Shown one piece after another: positions 24,140 to 32,319 of a DNA stretch of 39,455 nt. A program made the translations under genes and the position numbers. The first letter of the stretch is position 1. Every line of letters starts with the position of its first letter. Origin of the DNA: JAYPHU01 sp038127535. GTDB taxonomy: Bacteria; Pseudomonadota; Alphaproteobacteria; Rhodospirillales; UBA2165. The stretch spans positions 1 to 39,455 of the forward strand of contig JAYPHU010000031.1 in the NCBI GenBank assembly GCA_038127535.1, given 5' to 3'. A model generated the notes under the pieces. It did no database searches. It was not told the origin of the DNA and saw only the letters and a list, made by a program, of their open reading frames with translations.

Positions 24140-24174
24140 TACCGGCCGGCGACCGACAAGGTCTCCGGCCGGTA
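24140..24174 (+). promoter_or_regulatory. intercistronic hairpin between dctP and dctQ
   Basis: TACCGGCCGG (24140..24149) and CCGGCCGGTA (24165..24174) form a perfect 10-bp stem with a 15-base loop, 34 bases after the dctP stop codon and well before the dctQ start. No U-tract follows. In transporter operons such hairpins often protect the upstream binding-protein message, giving more binding protein than permease. That role is inferred. Confidence 0.5.
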
Positions 24175-24266
24175 CTTCCAACAAGCCTAAGAACAATTTA
24201 TGCCGGAACGGCGTATCCGGCATAGTTAAGTGAATCGCTCTAAAATAATTTTCAGGGGAATGATCG

Positions 24267-24791
24267 ATGGATCTCATCAAATTCAGTGATCGCCTGTCCA
24301 AACTGCTGATGATCCTGGCGGCGGCGTTGACGTTGGGCGTTTCCTGTTTGGTGCTGGCGAATATTATCGGCCGGAGCGCCTTTGACTTCCCCATCCACGG
24401 CACGGCGGAAATGGTCGCTGCCTCTATTGTCATTATCGTATTTTTGCAGGTCGGCTACGCCATTCGAAGCCGGTCTATGCTCAAAGCCGATTTTCTGGTC
24501 AGCCGTTTTCCTGAAAAACTACAGCGTATCCTGCTGGCCGTCGGTTATATCCTGGGTGCGATATTCTTCCTGCTGGTTATCACCGGCGGCTGGGAAGAAA
24601 GCATCCTGTCCTACGTGGAAAATGAATTTGAGGGGGAAGGGGCGCTTAGAGTACCATCCTGGCCTGCACGCTGGACGGTCATGTTTGGCAGCGCGGTCGC
24701 CATTCTGAATTACTGCGTGATGGCATATGTTGATATTTTCCGGCCGGAGCTTCTGAACAGTGAAGTTGCCGAAAATCAGGCCGGACACTAG
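24267..24791 (+). CDS. dctQ: TRAP transporter small permease subunit
   Basis: A 174-residue inner-membrane protein with four hydrophobic segments (about 15-35, 50-70, 92-112 and 135-155). It has the family's IIGRSAFDFPIHGTAEMVAASIVIIVFLQ stretch split across helices 1 and 2, in which the E-M/L-x region contacts the large subunit. The start is ATG 24267 after CAGGGGAA. It forms the scaffold for DctM, whose gene begins 20 bases later. The mid-loop GWEESILSYVENEFEGEGALR and the W-PARW motif fit DctQ. Confidence 0.9.
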   Translation: MDLIKFSDRLSKLLMILAAALTLGVSCLVLANIIGRSAFDFPIHGTAEMVAASIVIIVFLQVGYAIRSRSMLKADFLVSRFPEKLQRILLAVGYILGAIFFLLVITGGWEESILSYVENEFEGEGALRVPSWPARWTVMFGSAVAILNYCVMAYVDIFRPELLNSEVAENQAGH

Positions 24792-24811
24792 GGCGGAAGG
24801 GAGCAGCAACA

Positions 24812-26173
24812 ATGTTTGAAGCCAACACCGCCGTCATCCTCGTCGTTAGCCTCGTGGGCCTCGTGGTCCTGGGCGTTCATATCGCCATTGCCTTGGGCAT
24901 CACCAGTGCGTTGGGCATCTGGCTGGTCACCGGCGCCAATTTCTATGCCTTCGGCGCGGTCCAGAAGATGCTCGCCGCCACGGCGTACGAAGCCATCCGC
25001 GCCTATGTCTTCGCGGTCATACCGCTGTTTATGCTGATGGGCGAATTCATAGGACGATCAGGCACTGTGACCGACGTCTATCGCGGCATCAATCGGATGC
25101 TGAGCAAAGTGCCGGGCCGCCTCGCCATCGCCACGGTGATGGGAAACGCGCTGTTTTCCTTTGTGACTGGCGTCAGTATCGCCTCGGCGGCCGCTTTCTC
25201 CCGGATCGCCTATCCCGAGATGAAGCGCTTCGGTTATGACAAGGGATTTGCATTGGGCTCCATCGCCGGGTCGAGCTGCTTGGGCATGCTGATCCCCCCG
25301 AGCGTACTAATGATCGTCTGGGGCATTCTGACGGAGCAATCCATCGGCCAGCTGTTCGCCGCCGGCGTGCTACCCGGCCTGCTGCTGACCGTGTTCTTCA
25401 TTCTCTATGTATTCATTCGCGCGATCATCACGCCGGAGATAGTGGGCGGCGGCGCAGCTTCTGTTGATCCGGTGGACGTTGAACCGGAAGAGGAAATCTC
25501 CACCACCCAGTTCCTGATCAGTTTCGCCGGCATTGTCCTGGTCATCGTCGCAGTGCTGGGCGGCATCTGGTTCGGCGTCTTTACCCCGACCGAAGGCGCC
25601 GGCGCCGGCGCGTTCATCGGCCTGATGCTGGGCATCATCAAGGGCATGCGGCTCCGCGATATCATCGACGCGATCCTCAACGTGGGCCGGACCTCCGCGC
25701 CGATCCTGTTGTTGCTGGTCACCGCCGCACTCTATTCGCGGACGTTGGCGATGACCGGTATGGCCAACGCCATCGAAGGCCTGTTTATCGGCTCGGGTAT
25801 GGAGCCCTGGATGATCATAACCGTGATGGTCATCATCTGGTTCCTGCTGGGGATGATCATCGATTCGATCTCAATCATGCTATTGACGGCGGCGATCTTC
25901 GCGCCTATCGCCGTGAAGCTGGGAATGGATCCGATTGCCTTCGCCATTGTCGGCATCATCGCGATCGAGGCCGGGCTTTACACCCCGCCGTTCGGCTTAT
26001 TGGTCTATACGGTGAAGTCGGCGATACAGAATATCGAGCCGGACCTGAATGTGATGACCATTTTCAAGAGCTCTACCCCCTATTGGGTCATCATGCTCCT
26101 GGCGATGGTTGTGATCATCAATTATCCGGGGATCGCGACCTATCTGCCGAGGGTCCTGTTCCCGCCGATTTAG
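24812..26173 (+). CDS. dctM: TRAP transporter large permease subunit
   Basis: A 453-residue membrane protein with about 11-12 hydrophobic segments. It carries the DctM signatures: VIPLFMLMGEFIGRSG, the hairpin GVSIASAAAFSRIAYPEMKRFGYDKGFALGSIAGSSCLGMLIPPS (split over helices and loop), EGAGAGAFIGL and IEAGLYTPPFGLLVYTVKS. This elevator-type subunit moves the ligand using the Na+ gradient. An approximately 40-residue acidic insertion (GGGAASVDPVDVEPEEEISTT) lies in the middle cytosolic loop. The ribosome site is GGAAGGGAG. It completes the P-Q-M operon; a family C repeat follows. Confidence 0.95.
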   Translation: MFEANTAVILVVSLVGLVVLGVHIAIALGITSALGIWLVTGANFYAFGAVQKMLAATAYEAIRAYVFAVIPLFMLMGEFIGRSGTVTDVYRGINRMLSKVPGRLAIATVMGNALFSFVTGVSIASAAAFSRIAYPEMKRFGYDKGFALGSIAGSSCLGMLIPPSVLMIVWGILTEQSIGQLFAAGVLPGLLLTVFFILYVFIRAIITPEIVGGGAASVDPVDVEPEEEISTTQFLISFAGIVLVIVAVLGGIWFGVFTPTEGAGAGAFIGLMLGIIKGMRLRDIIDAILNVGRTSAPILLLLVTAALYSRTLAMTGMANAIEGLFIGSGMEPWMIITVMVIIWFLLGMIIDSISIMLLTAAIFAPIAVKLGMDPIAFAIVGIIAIEAGLYTPPFGLLVYTVKSAIQNIEPDLNVMTIFKSSTPYWVIMLLAMVVIINYPGIATYLPRVLFPPI

Positions 26174-26187
26174 CATAATTGCGATCG

Positions 26188-26354
26188 CCCTCATCCGGTC
26201 CTTCGGGCCACCTTCCCCCGCAAGGGTCGGAAGGGGTTCCGGGAGAGACTCCGGTTAAATAATCACCTCCCCCTACGACGGGGGAGGTCGAGAAACGCAC
26301 CGCGTTTCGAGGGTGGGGGTGGGTCAGATAAACCATGAAGTTCGGGAAGACGGT
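26188..26354. repeat. dispersed intergenic repeat family C, copy 1
   Basis: A ~167-base element downstream of dctM, aligned over its length with 35899..36068 in the same orientation. The shared blocks are CATCCGG, CTTCGGGCCACCTTCCCCCG and CAAGGG; then CCTCCCCCTA, GACGGGGGAGGTCGAG, AACGCA, CGCGTTTCGAGGGTGGGGGT and GGGAAGACGGT-like ends. A perfect 9-bp stem ACCTCCCCC/GGGGGAGGT lies at 26265..26288, with a second weaker palindrome (AACGC/GCGTT) after it. The middle ~55 bases differ between copies. No ORF is conserved. Confidence 0.7.
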
Positions 26355-26404
26355 CGAGGTAATAGTAAGTGGTCGCATAACCACCGGCGAACCAGTCATA
26401 AAAG

Positions 26405-27163
26405 CTACAGCGCGTTGCAGGGCCGCCGGAGGGTCCGCCACATATGGGCGGAGCGGGAGTTATCGTTGCCCAGCCCTTCTTCCGGCTGGCGGAAATGGCG
26501 GCCCAGGACGTCCTCGAACTCTTCCCAGCTGACCACGACATCCGGATCAAAGGCGTAAAGATCATTCAAGCAAATCATCCGGGCGGTCATGTACCATTTA
26601 TGCTTCTTGGCCCGCTCGTACTCGGCGACGATATAGGGTTCCGGCTGATACTCTTCGCCGAACATCCGGCGGTACATTGCAGGGTATTCATAGCCGACAG
26701 ACTCATCCGGGAAAAATCTGAGTGCCTGATGCACCCGGATGGCCCAGGACACTTCCTCGTCCACATAGGGCTCGATCAATTGCGCGCCCCAATAGCCGTG
26801 ATCAGCGCGGATAAAGCCGGACACCGCCACGTCGTGCAGCAGGCAGGCGAGGACAACTCTCTCCTCATGGCCGTTGATCCGCGCGAGCCGGGCGCTTTGC
26901 AGCAAATGCTGCTGGCCGCCGATGGAAAACCGGCAGCGGACAAAATCCATTAAGGTCGGTTTCTCCGGCATCTCAGGCAGGCGCGGGTCTTCGCCCATTA
27001 GCAGCCGCCCGGCGCCGGCCAGGGTCTTGCGATCATAGACCGGCTGTTTGCCGTCGCCGAGCTGGTAGAGAAGCGACCGGGACACCACCGCTTCCCCCAG
27101 CGCATCCATCTGCGCCTGTTCCAGCTCGTCCGCTTTGTCCGAAAGGGTCTTGCCGTCGTCCAC
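26405..27163 (-). CDS. HD-domain protein, co-transcribed with ThDP enzyme
   Basis: A 252-residue cytosolic protein with an HD phosphohydrolase core: His86 (QQHLLQSARLA), the doublet His110-Asp111 in ACLLHDVAV, His122 in ADHGYWGAQLI and His145. The metal-dependent hydrolase substrate is not predictable. The N-terminal ~80 residues include EKPTLMDFVRCRF. The start is GTG 27163, 10 bases after the stop of the ThDP enzyme gene and overlapping its likely ribosome region (AGGAG), so the pair is one transcription unit. The last ~20 residues (RSAHMWRTLRRPCNAL) look unlike a folded domain and may be an added tail. Confidence 0.78.
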   Translation of the reverse strand: MDDGKTLSDKADELEQAQMDALGEAVVSRSLLYQLGDGKQPVYDRKTLAGAGRLLMGEDPRLPEMPEKPTLMDFVRCRFSIGGQQHLLQSARLARINGHEERVVLACLLHDVAVSGFIRADHGYWGAQLIEPYVDEEVSWAIRVHQALRFFPDESVGYEYPAMYRRMFGEEYQPEPYIVAEYERAKKHKWYMTARMICLNDLYAFDPDVVVSWEEFEDVLGRHFRQPEEGLGNDNSRSAHMWRTLRRPCNAL

Positions 27164-27173
27164 GTTGGTACTC

Positions 27174-28877
27174 CTAGTAACGTCCCCCCGCCGCGGTGAT
27201 CACGTTCAACAGCGCCGGCCGGCCGCCGCGCACGGCTTTCAGCGCCCGCCGGATGGCGGCTTCCAACTCGGCCGGGTCCTCGACCTTTTCGCCATACCCG
27301 CCCACGGATTCTATGATCTTTTCGAAGTCGGGGGATGGGTCCAGATGGCTCAACGGCACCCGGTTGGATTTCGACGCCGCACCGGCTGGATACATGGAGA
27401 GGGTGGAGGACTTTACCGCGTTCCACATGTGGTTGTTGGTGACAATCGTCAGGGTTGGCAGATCCTCCGCCCGGGCAACGAAATGAGCGGCTGTCGGGTT
27501 ACCGAAAATGTAGGAGCCGTCGCCGACCGCCAGAATGACGTCCTGATCCGGGCAGGCCAGCTTTGCGCCCAGCGCCATGCCGAGACCGGAGCCCAGACCG
27601 CCGGCGACACTGGTGCCGATGAAGTTTTCCGGGTCCTTCATGTTCATGAAGGCCGGCGGGACCGACAGTTCGGAGACGAAGATCGCATCCTTGGACTTCA
27701 CCTTGCTGACGCAATGGGCGATCCAGGCGGGCGCGATAGGCGTCTGGGTGGCGGCGGTGGCCAGCAGCTTCTCCCGGTCTTTCTGCATGGCCGCCTGTTC
27801 TTTGGCGAGGCGGTTGGCCCGCGTCGAAATCGTCTTCTTATGCTTGCCGGCTTTGCGGCCCATAATTTTGCCGAGTTGGTCGATGGTCGCCGGCGACGAG
27901 CCGGTCAGTGCGATATCCATCTCGAAGCCGCGGAACGGTATCTCCGAGAATAGGGGATCGGGCGAAATATGAATGAGTGCGGCATTGGCTTTGGGGCTGA
28001 CCATGCGCGGCACCCAGGGGACCATGCTATCGACCACGACGATTGCGTCGGCCTTGGATACCAACTGCGCCGGCGCATAGCCCATGTTCATCGGATGGTC
28101 GCTGGGTAGCGCCAGCCGGCCGTTCTGCACCACGGGAATGGCGAACTTCTTGGCGAATTTACCGATGGCGGCGGCCTGACCCCGGATCGCCCCGTCGCGG
28201 CCCGCAATGATCAGCGGGTTCTTGGCCTTTAACAGTATATCCGCGGCCTCTCCCAAGGTGCCGGCCTCGGGTAGAGCATGGGAGGCGCCCAATGATTTGC
28301 GCCGGGGCTTCGGTCCCGCATTCACGCCGGTGTCGGACAGCACCTCGCGGGGCAGGGTGAGGTACACCGGACCGCGCGGCTCGCTCATGGCTATGTCCAG
28401 CGCCCGACCGACGATGGAGGAAACCGGCTGGCCGGAGCGCAGCTCGTAATCCCACTTCACGTATTCCCGGAGCATGCCGCCCTGGTCAAAGTTTTCCTGG
28501 CCCCAATGGATGCCGTTGTTGCGGGAGGCGATATGCCCGCTTTCGGTCAAGGGTGTGCGGCCCGCCATGACCAGGATCGGCGTGCGGTCCCGGGATGAGT
28601 TCATCACGCCGCAGACCAGGTTGGCCGTGCCCACATTGACGTGCACCATGACCGCCGCGATTTCGCCGGTGGCCTGGTAATAGCCCTGGGCCATGGAAAC
28701 GGCCACGTTCTCGTGCGCAACAATAATGAACCGGGGAATTTTCGTGTCGGAACCGCCCCGCTCAGCGATGGCTTCGACAATGGGAGCGAAGTCTGTGCCG
28801 GCATTAGCGAACACGTATTTGACGCCGTGGGCGCGCAAAGCTTCGAGAAAGGCATGGGCGGTGGATTTCTGGGACAC
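27174..28877 (-). CDS. thiamine-diphosphate-dependent enzyme, acetolactate synthase-like
   Basis: A 567-residue three-domain ThDP enzyme. The pyrimidine domain contains FANAGTDFAPI and the catalytic Glu56 in VAHENVAVSMAQGY, with GRTPLTESGHIASRNN. The central domain has NPLIIAGRDGAIR. The diphosphate domain has the GDG...NN motif (VGDGSYIFGNPTAAHF, then VTNNHMWNAVK). It differs from true acetolactate synthases in the active-site loop and has no regulatory subunit gene nearby, so a 2-oxoacid decarboxylase or carboligase role is equally likely. The start is GTG 28877 after AGAGAGG. The downstream HD gene is 10 bases away; the upstream solute-binding gene ends 84 bases before it. Confidence 0.85.
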   Translation of the reverse strand: MSQKSTAHAFLEALRAHGVKYVFANAGTDFAPIVEAIAERGGSDTKIPRFIIVAHENVAVSMAQGYYQATGEIAAVMVHVNVGTANLVCGVMNSSRDRTPILVMAGRTPLTESGHIASRNNGIHWGQENFDQGGMLREYVKWDYELRSGQPVSSIVGRALDIAMSEPRGPVYLTLPREVLSDTGVNAGPKPRRKSLGASHALPEAGTLGEAADILLKAKNPLIIAGRDGAIRGQAAAIGKFAKKFAIPVVQNGRLALPSDHPMNMGYAPAQLVSKADAIVVVDSMVPWVPRMVSPKANAALIHISPDPLFSEIPFRGFEMDIALTGSSPATIDQLGKIMGRKAGKHKKTISTRANRLAKEQAAMQKDREKLLATAATQTPIAPAWIAHCVSKVKSKDAIFVSELSVPPAFMNMKDPENFIGTSVAGGLGSGLGMALGAKLACPDQDVILAVGDGSYIFGNPTAAHFVARAEDLPTLTIVTNNHMWNAVKSSTLSMYPAGAASKSNRVPLSHLDPSPDFEKIIESVGGYGEKVEDPAELEAAIRRALKAVRGGRPALLNVITAAGGRY

Positions 28878-28961
28878 GGGCTTACCTCTCTTATGTGGGG
28901 CAAAGGGATGGGCGGCCGGGGATGAGCCGGCCGCCCGATACTTAATATTCGCCGGAGGCGC

Positions 28962-30506
28962 TTACTTCCAGCTGACGCGGTTCAGCTCAAACCCTTCCGG
29001 GTTCATGTGACCGCCATGGACCGCGACCGACTTATGATGGGCCAACACCACGGGCAGCGGAATCAGCGGCATCATGTAGGCTTCGTTGGTCACCTTGTCG
29101 AAGGCCGGCTTGTAGATCGCCTCCCGGGTGGCCAGGTCGAAAGTCTTCTGGCCGTCCAAGTGCGCCTTCAGGAGGTCGGCATCGCCCATATAGTTGCGGG
29201 AGCCTTTCATCCAGAAGAAGCCGGTGGTGGTCGCCACGTCCGGCGCGGCGCCGCCATTGTCCCACAGGCTGACGAACATCTGCACCTTGCCTTGGGCGCG
29301 CTTCTTGACGAAGCCGCCGATGGGCAGCACGTCCACCTTGGCGCGGATACCCACCTTGCGCAGTTGACCGGCGACCGCTTCCGCCGTTAGACGGGACGGG
29401 CCCCAGGTGGTGATTTCCACATCGAAACCATCTCCCTTGCCTGCGGCGGCCAGCAGCGCCTTGGCCTTGGCGAGGTCATGTTTGGGCAGCGGCGCTGAAG
29501 AGACGCAACCGATATGCCAGGAATGGCAAATGGCTTGCTGCTGAGCGCCGCCCTGCAATTGATCCGGCACGATGGCTTTGCGAAGCGCGTCCCGGTCGAT
29601 GGCGTGCATGATCGCCTGGCGGACACGCTTATCCGTGAACAGCCCGGTCTTGGACCGGTTGGCGGCGTCCAAAAGCGCATAAACGAAGGACACGGTCGGT
29701 GCGACCGATATATTGATCTCGGGGTTTGCCGCCAGATTCTGCGACTGATCCTTCGGCACGTTGTACATAATGTCGAGACCACCGGTGAGGATCTGCGCCA
29801 CCTGGGTCTGACGGTCCGGGATCGAGAGCGCGATCAGCTTGCCGACTATGCCAGCGGGCTTGGAGCCGTTGTAATAGTTTTCGTTCTTCTCGAAGAAGAT
29901 ACCGGCGTTCGGATCAACCTTGGTCACCTTGTACGGGCCGGTGCCGACCGGATTACGGCCGAAGTCGCTCTTCACCTTCAGCGCGCCGTGGGCGCCTTTG
30001 GGGTAAATCGGCAGGGCCGTGGCGAGCCGCGACAGGGTCGGCGCATAGGGCGCCTTGCTGATGAAGCGGACCGTGTACTGATCCACTTTGGTGACGCTTT
30101 TGATCCAGCCAAAGCGGGTGCCCTTGAAGCGGAAATTGATCTTCGGGTCGGTCACGAAGTTCACCATGTAGACCACGTCGTCCGCATCGAAGGAGGCGCC
30201 GTTATGGAACTTCACGCCCTGGCGCAGTTTGAATTCCCAGGTGGTGGGGTTAACCCGGCTCCAGGAGACGGCGAGTTGCGGCTTATATTTGCGCTCGTCT
30301 GCATCATAGAACAGCAGATTATCGAACACGGCCGGCGCGGTCAGATTGGTTTCCGGGTGCGGATCGAAAATCCGGTCGAGGACCTTGATCGGCTGATAAA
30401 GACCGAAACGAACGGTGTCTTTGGATTTCTGGGCCAGTGCACTGCCTTGGTAGGAAACGACGGCAAGACCGGCGATCGCAATGGATACGGTAAGTCGATT
30501 TAACAT
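28962..30506 (-). CDS. ABC transporter solute-binding protein, peptide/nickel (SBP_bac_5) family
   Basis: A 514-residue periplasmic protein with a signal peptide (MLNRLTVSIAIAGLAVVSYQ, cleavage after ALA). The SBP_bac_5 pattern is clear: FDNLLFYDADERKYKPQLAVSW, WEFKLRQGVKFHNGASFDADDVVY, GTGPYKVTKVD, VRQAIMHAIDRDALRKAI and GGFVKKRAQGKVQMFV. It would load an oligopeptide-type ABC importer, but no permease or ATPase lies in this window. A strong GGGAGAGACAA ribosome site precedes ATG. The 178-base gap to the divergent HAAO gene shows no convincing promoter. The gene order suggests it imports the substrate of the ThDP enzyme downstream. Confidence 0.92.
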   Translation of the reverse strand: MLNRLTVSIAIAGLAVVSYQGSALAQKSKDTVRFGLYQPIKVLDRIFDPHPETNLTAPAVFDNLLFYDADERKYKPQLAVSWSRVNPTTWEFKLRQGVKFHNGASFDADDVVYMVNFVTDPKINFRFKGTRFGWIKSVTKVDQYTVRFISKAPYAPTLSRLATALPIYPKGAHGALKVKSDFGRNPVGTGPYKVTKVDPNAGIFFEKNENYYNGSKPAGIVGKLIALSIPDRQTQVAQILTGGLDIMYNVPKDQSQNLAANPEINISVAPTVSFVYALLDAANRSKTGLFTDKRVRQAIMHAIDRDALRKAIVPDQLQGGAQQQAICHSWHIGCVSSAPLPKHDLAKAKALLAAAGKGDGFDVEITTWGPSRLTAEAVAGQLRKVGIRAKVDVLPIGGFVKKRAQGKVQMFVSLWDNGGAAPDVATTTGFFWMKGSRNYMGDADLLKAHLDGQKTFDLATREAIYKPAFDKVTNEAYMMPLIPLPVVLAHHKSVAVHGGHMNPEGFELNRVSWK

Positions 30507-30684
30507 TTGTCTCTCCCTGTTTGCCGGAGCGCCGCTTTACATCAGGCTCCGTTCCGAAACAAGTATAGCTCCAGGTTTCACCGTTTCCAACGCGAGAATC
30601 GTCCGTATCCTAGGGTCTGATCCTTGCCCGCCTGCCGGTCGCGGGATACCATTGTCGAAGGATATACCGCAACGGAGACGGGCC

Positions 30685-31203
30685 ATGGGCGATTTCGCCG
30701 CTTTTAACCTGATGGGCTGGATCAACGACCACGAAGACGTGCTGAAACCGCCGGTGGGCAACGCTCAGCTCGTGCCCGAGGGGGATTTCATCGTGATGGC
30801 CATCGGCGGGCCAAATGTGCGCACCGATTTCCACGACGATCCCGGCGAGGAACTGTTCTATCAGGTGCGTGGCAACATCGTGCTGCGCATCATGGATGAC
30901 GGCAAACGCAAGGACGTGCCGATCAACGAGGGAGAGATGTTCCTGCTGCCCGCCCATGTGCCCCATTCGCCGCAGCGCCCGGAAGGTTCCGTCGGCGTGG
31001 TGGTGGAGCGCAAGCGGGTGGACGGCGAACTGGATGCGTTCGAATGGTACTGCGAGGCCTGTCATACCAAGGTTCATCGCAGCGAATTGGAACTGAAAGA
31101 CATCTACAAGGACTTGCCGCCGATTTTTGACGCCTATTACGGCAATCCGGACGCCCGTGTCTGCCCCGACTGCGGCCATCAGAACCCGGGAAAACCTGGC
31201 TAA
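30685..31203 (+). CDS. nbaC: 3-hydroxyanthranilate 3,4-dioxygenase
   Basis: A 172-residue cupin dioxygenase that cleaves 3-hydroxyanthranilate to 2-amino-3-carboxymuconate semialdehyde in tryptophan/kynurenine degradation or NAD synthesis. The catalytic Fe ligands are His50, Glu56 and His94 (RTDFHDDPGEELFYQ, VPHSPQRP). The substrate contacts Arg46, Arg98 and Glu109 are present. The C-terminal rubredoxin-like second iron site is CEAC...CPDC (Cys123, 126, 160, 163), as in bacterial enzymes. The start is ATG 30685 after CGGAGACGG; the longer upstream frame is not family-like. No other kynurenine-pathway gene is in the window. Confidence 0.95.
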   Translation: MGDFAAFNLMGWINDHEDVLKPPVGNAQLVPEGDFIVMAIGGPNVRTDFHDDPGEELFYQVRGNIVLRIMDDGKRKDVPINEGEMFLLPAHVPHSPQRPEGSVGVVVERKRVDGELDAFEWYCEACHTKVHRSELELKDIYKDLPPIFDAYYGNPDARVCPDCGHQNPGKPG

Positions 31204-31309
31204 AGTTCAATCCGCTTACATTTTCGAGAAGACCGCCGAATAGCGATGGACTCTTCGGCTCCGGTGCGCAACTATCCGTTCGCACGCGCAAAAGAATTGG
31301 AGACTTAAA

Positions 31310-32296
31310 ATGGGAATGCTGATTAACGGGAAATGGACCGACGACGAGGGAGATGCAACCCAGAAAAAGGGCCAATTTGTCCGCCCGGACAGCATTTTTC
31401 GCGGCTGGGTCACCGCCGACGGTTCCGCCGGACCGGGCGGCGAACCAGGCTTCAAGGCCGAATCGGACCGCTATCACCTCTATGTTTCCCATAATTGCCC
31501 CTGGGCCTACCGGACGATGATTTTCCGGAAGCTCAAAGGCCTGGAAAGCCATATCAGCGTCGCCATCTCCGCATCGTCCTGTAAGGACGAGGGCTGGACC
31601 TTCATCGAAGAGGAAAACTGCATCCCCGATGAGGTCAACGACATCAAATATCTGCATGAGGTCTATACCAAGGCCGATCCCGACTATACGGGCCGGGTGA
31701 CCGTGCCGACCCTGTGGGACAAAAAGACCGGGACCGTAGTGAATAACGAATCTTCCGAGATCATCCGGATGTTCAACTCGGAATTCGACGGACTGACCGG
31801 CAACAATATGGATTTCTATCCCGAAGAACTGCGCGCCGAGATCGATGAGATCAACGATATCGTCTATCCCGGTGTGAACAACGGGGTATACCGGACCGGC
31901 TTCGCCGGGACCCAAGAGGCCTATGAAGAATCCTTCGACAGGCTGTTCGACACACTGGACTTCCTTGAAGACCGGCTGTCCAAGCAACGCTATCTGGTGG
32001 GTAACCGCCTGACCGAAGCGGATTGGCGTCTTTTTTCGACCCTGATCCGGTTCGACCTGGTCTATTACGGCTTATTTAAGTGCAACAAAAAGCACATCTA
32101 CGAATATCCTAACTTGTGGAACTTCACTCTGGAACTGTACCAGCATCCCGGTGTGGCGGAGATCACCGATCTCTTCCACATCAAGCGTGGCTACTACGCG
32201 ACCATGACCCGGCTGGACGTTATGGGCTTCGTCCCCAAGGGTCCTGATCTGGACTTTAACCAACAGCATGACCGGGATCGTTTTCCGGCAGACTGA
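31310..32296 (+). CDS. glutathione S-transferase, glutathionyl-hydroquinone reductase type (YqjG/Ecm4-like)
   Basis: A 328-residue xi-class-like GST. The catalytic Cys63 is in SHNCPWAYRTMI, the hallmark of glutathionyl-hydroquinone reductases, which reductively deglutathionylate quinone conjugates. Other family blocks are RVTVPTLWDKKTGTVVNNESSEIIRMFN, IYPGVNNGVYRTGFAGTQEAYE (here VYPGVN) and LTEADWRLFSTLIRFD. The start is ATG 31310, 8 bases after GGAG. It lies between the HAAO and FadB-like genes, consistent with handling reactive quinones from aromatic breakdown, although this link is inference. Confidence 0.92.
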   Translation: MGMLINGKWTDDEGDATQKKGQFVRPDSIFRGWVTADGSAGPGGEPGFKAESDRYHLYVSHNCPWAYRTMIFRKLKGLESHISVAISASSCKDEGWTFIEEENCIPDEVNDIKYLHEVYTKADPDYTGRVTVPTLWDKKTGTVVNNESSEIIRMFNSEFDGLTGNNMDFYPEELRAEIDEINDIVYPGVNNGVYRTGFAGTQEAYEESFDRLFDTLDFLEDRLSKQRYLVGNRLTEADWRLFSTLIRFDLVYYGLFKCNKKHIYEYPNLWNFTLELYQHPGVAEITDLFHIKRGYYATMTRLDVMGFVPKGPDLDFNQQHDRDRFPAD

Positions 32297-32319
32297 CGTA
32301 ACCCTGAGTGAAGGAAACT

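Noticed and set aside
26188..26354. A small gene or structured RNA inside the family C repeat.
   Set aside because: The middle is not conserved between copies and open frames there are not shared; the hairpins look like repeat structure.
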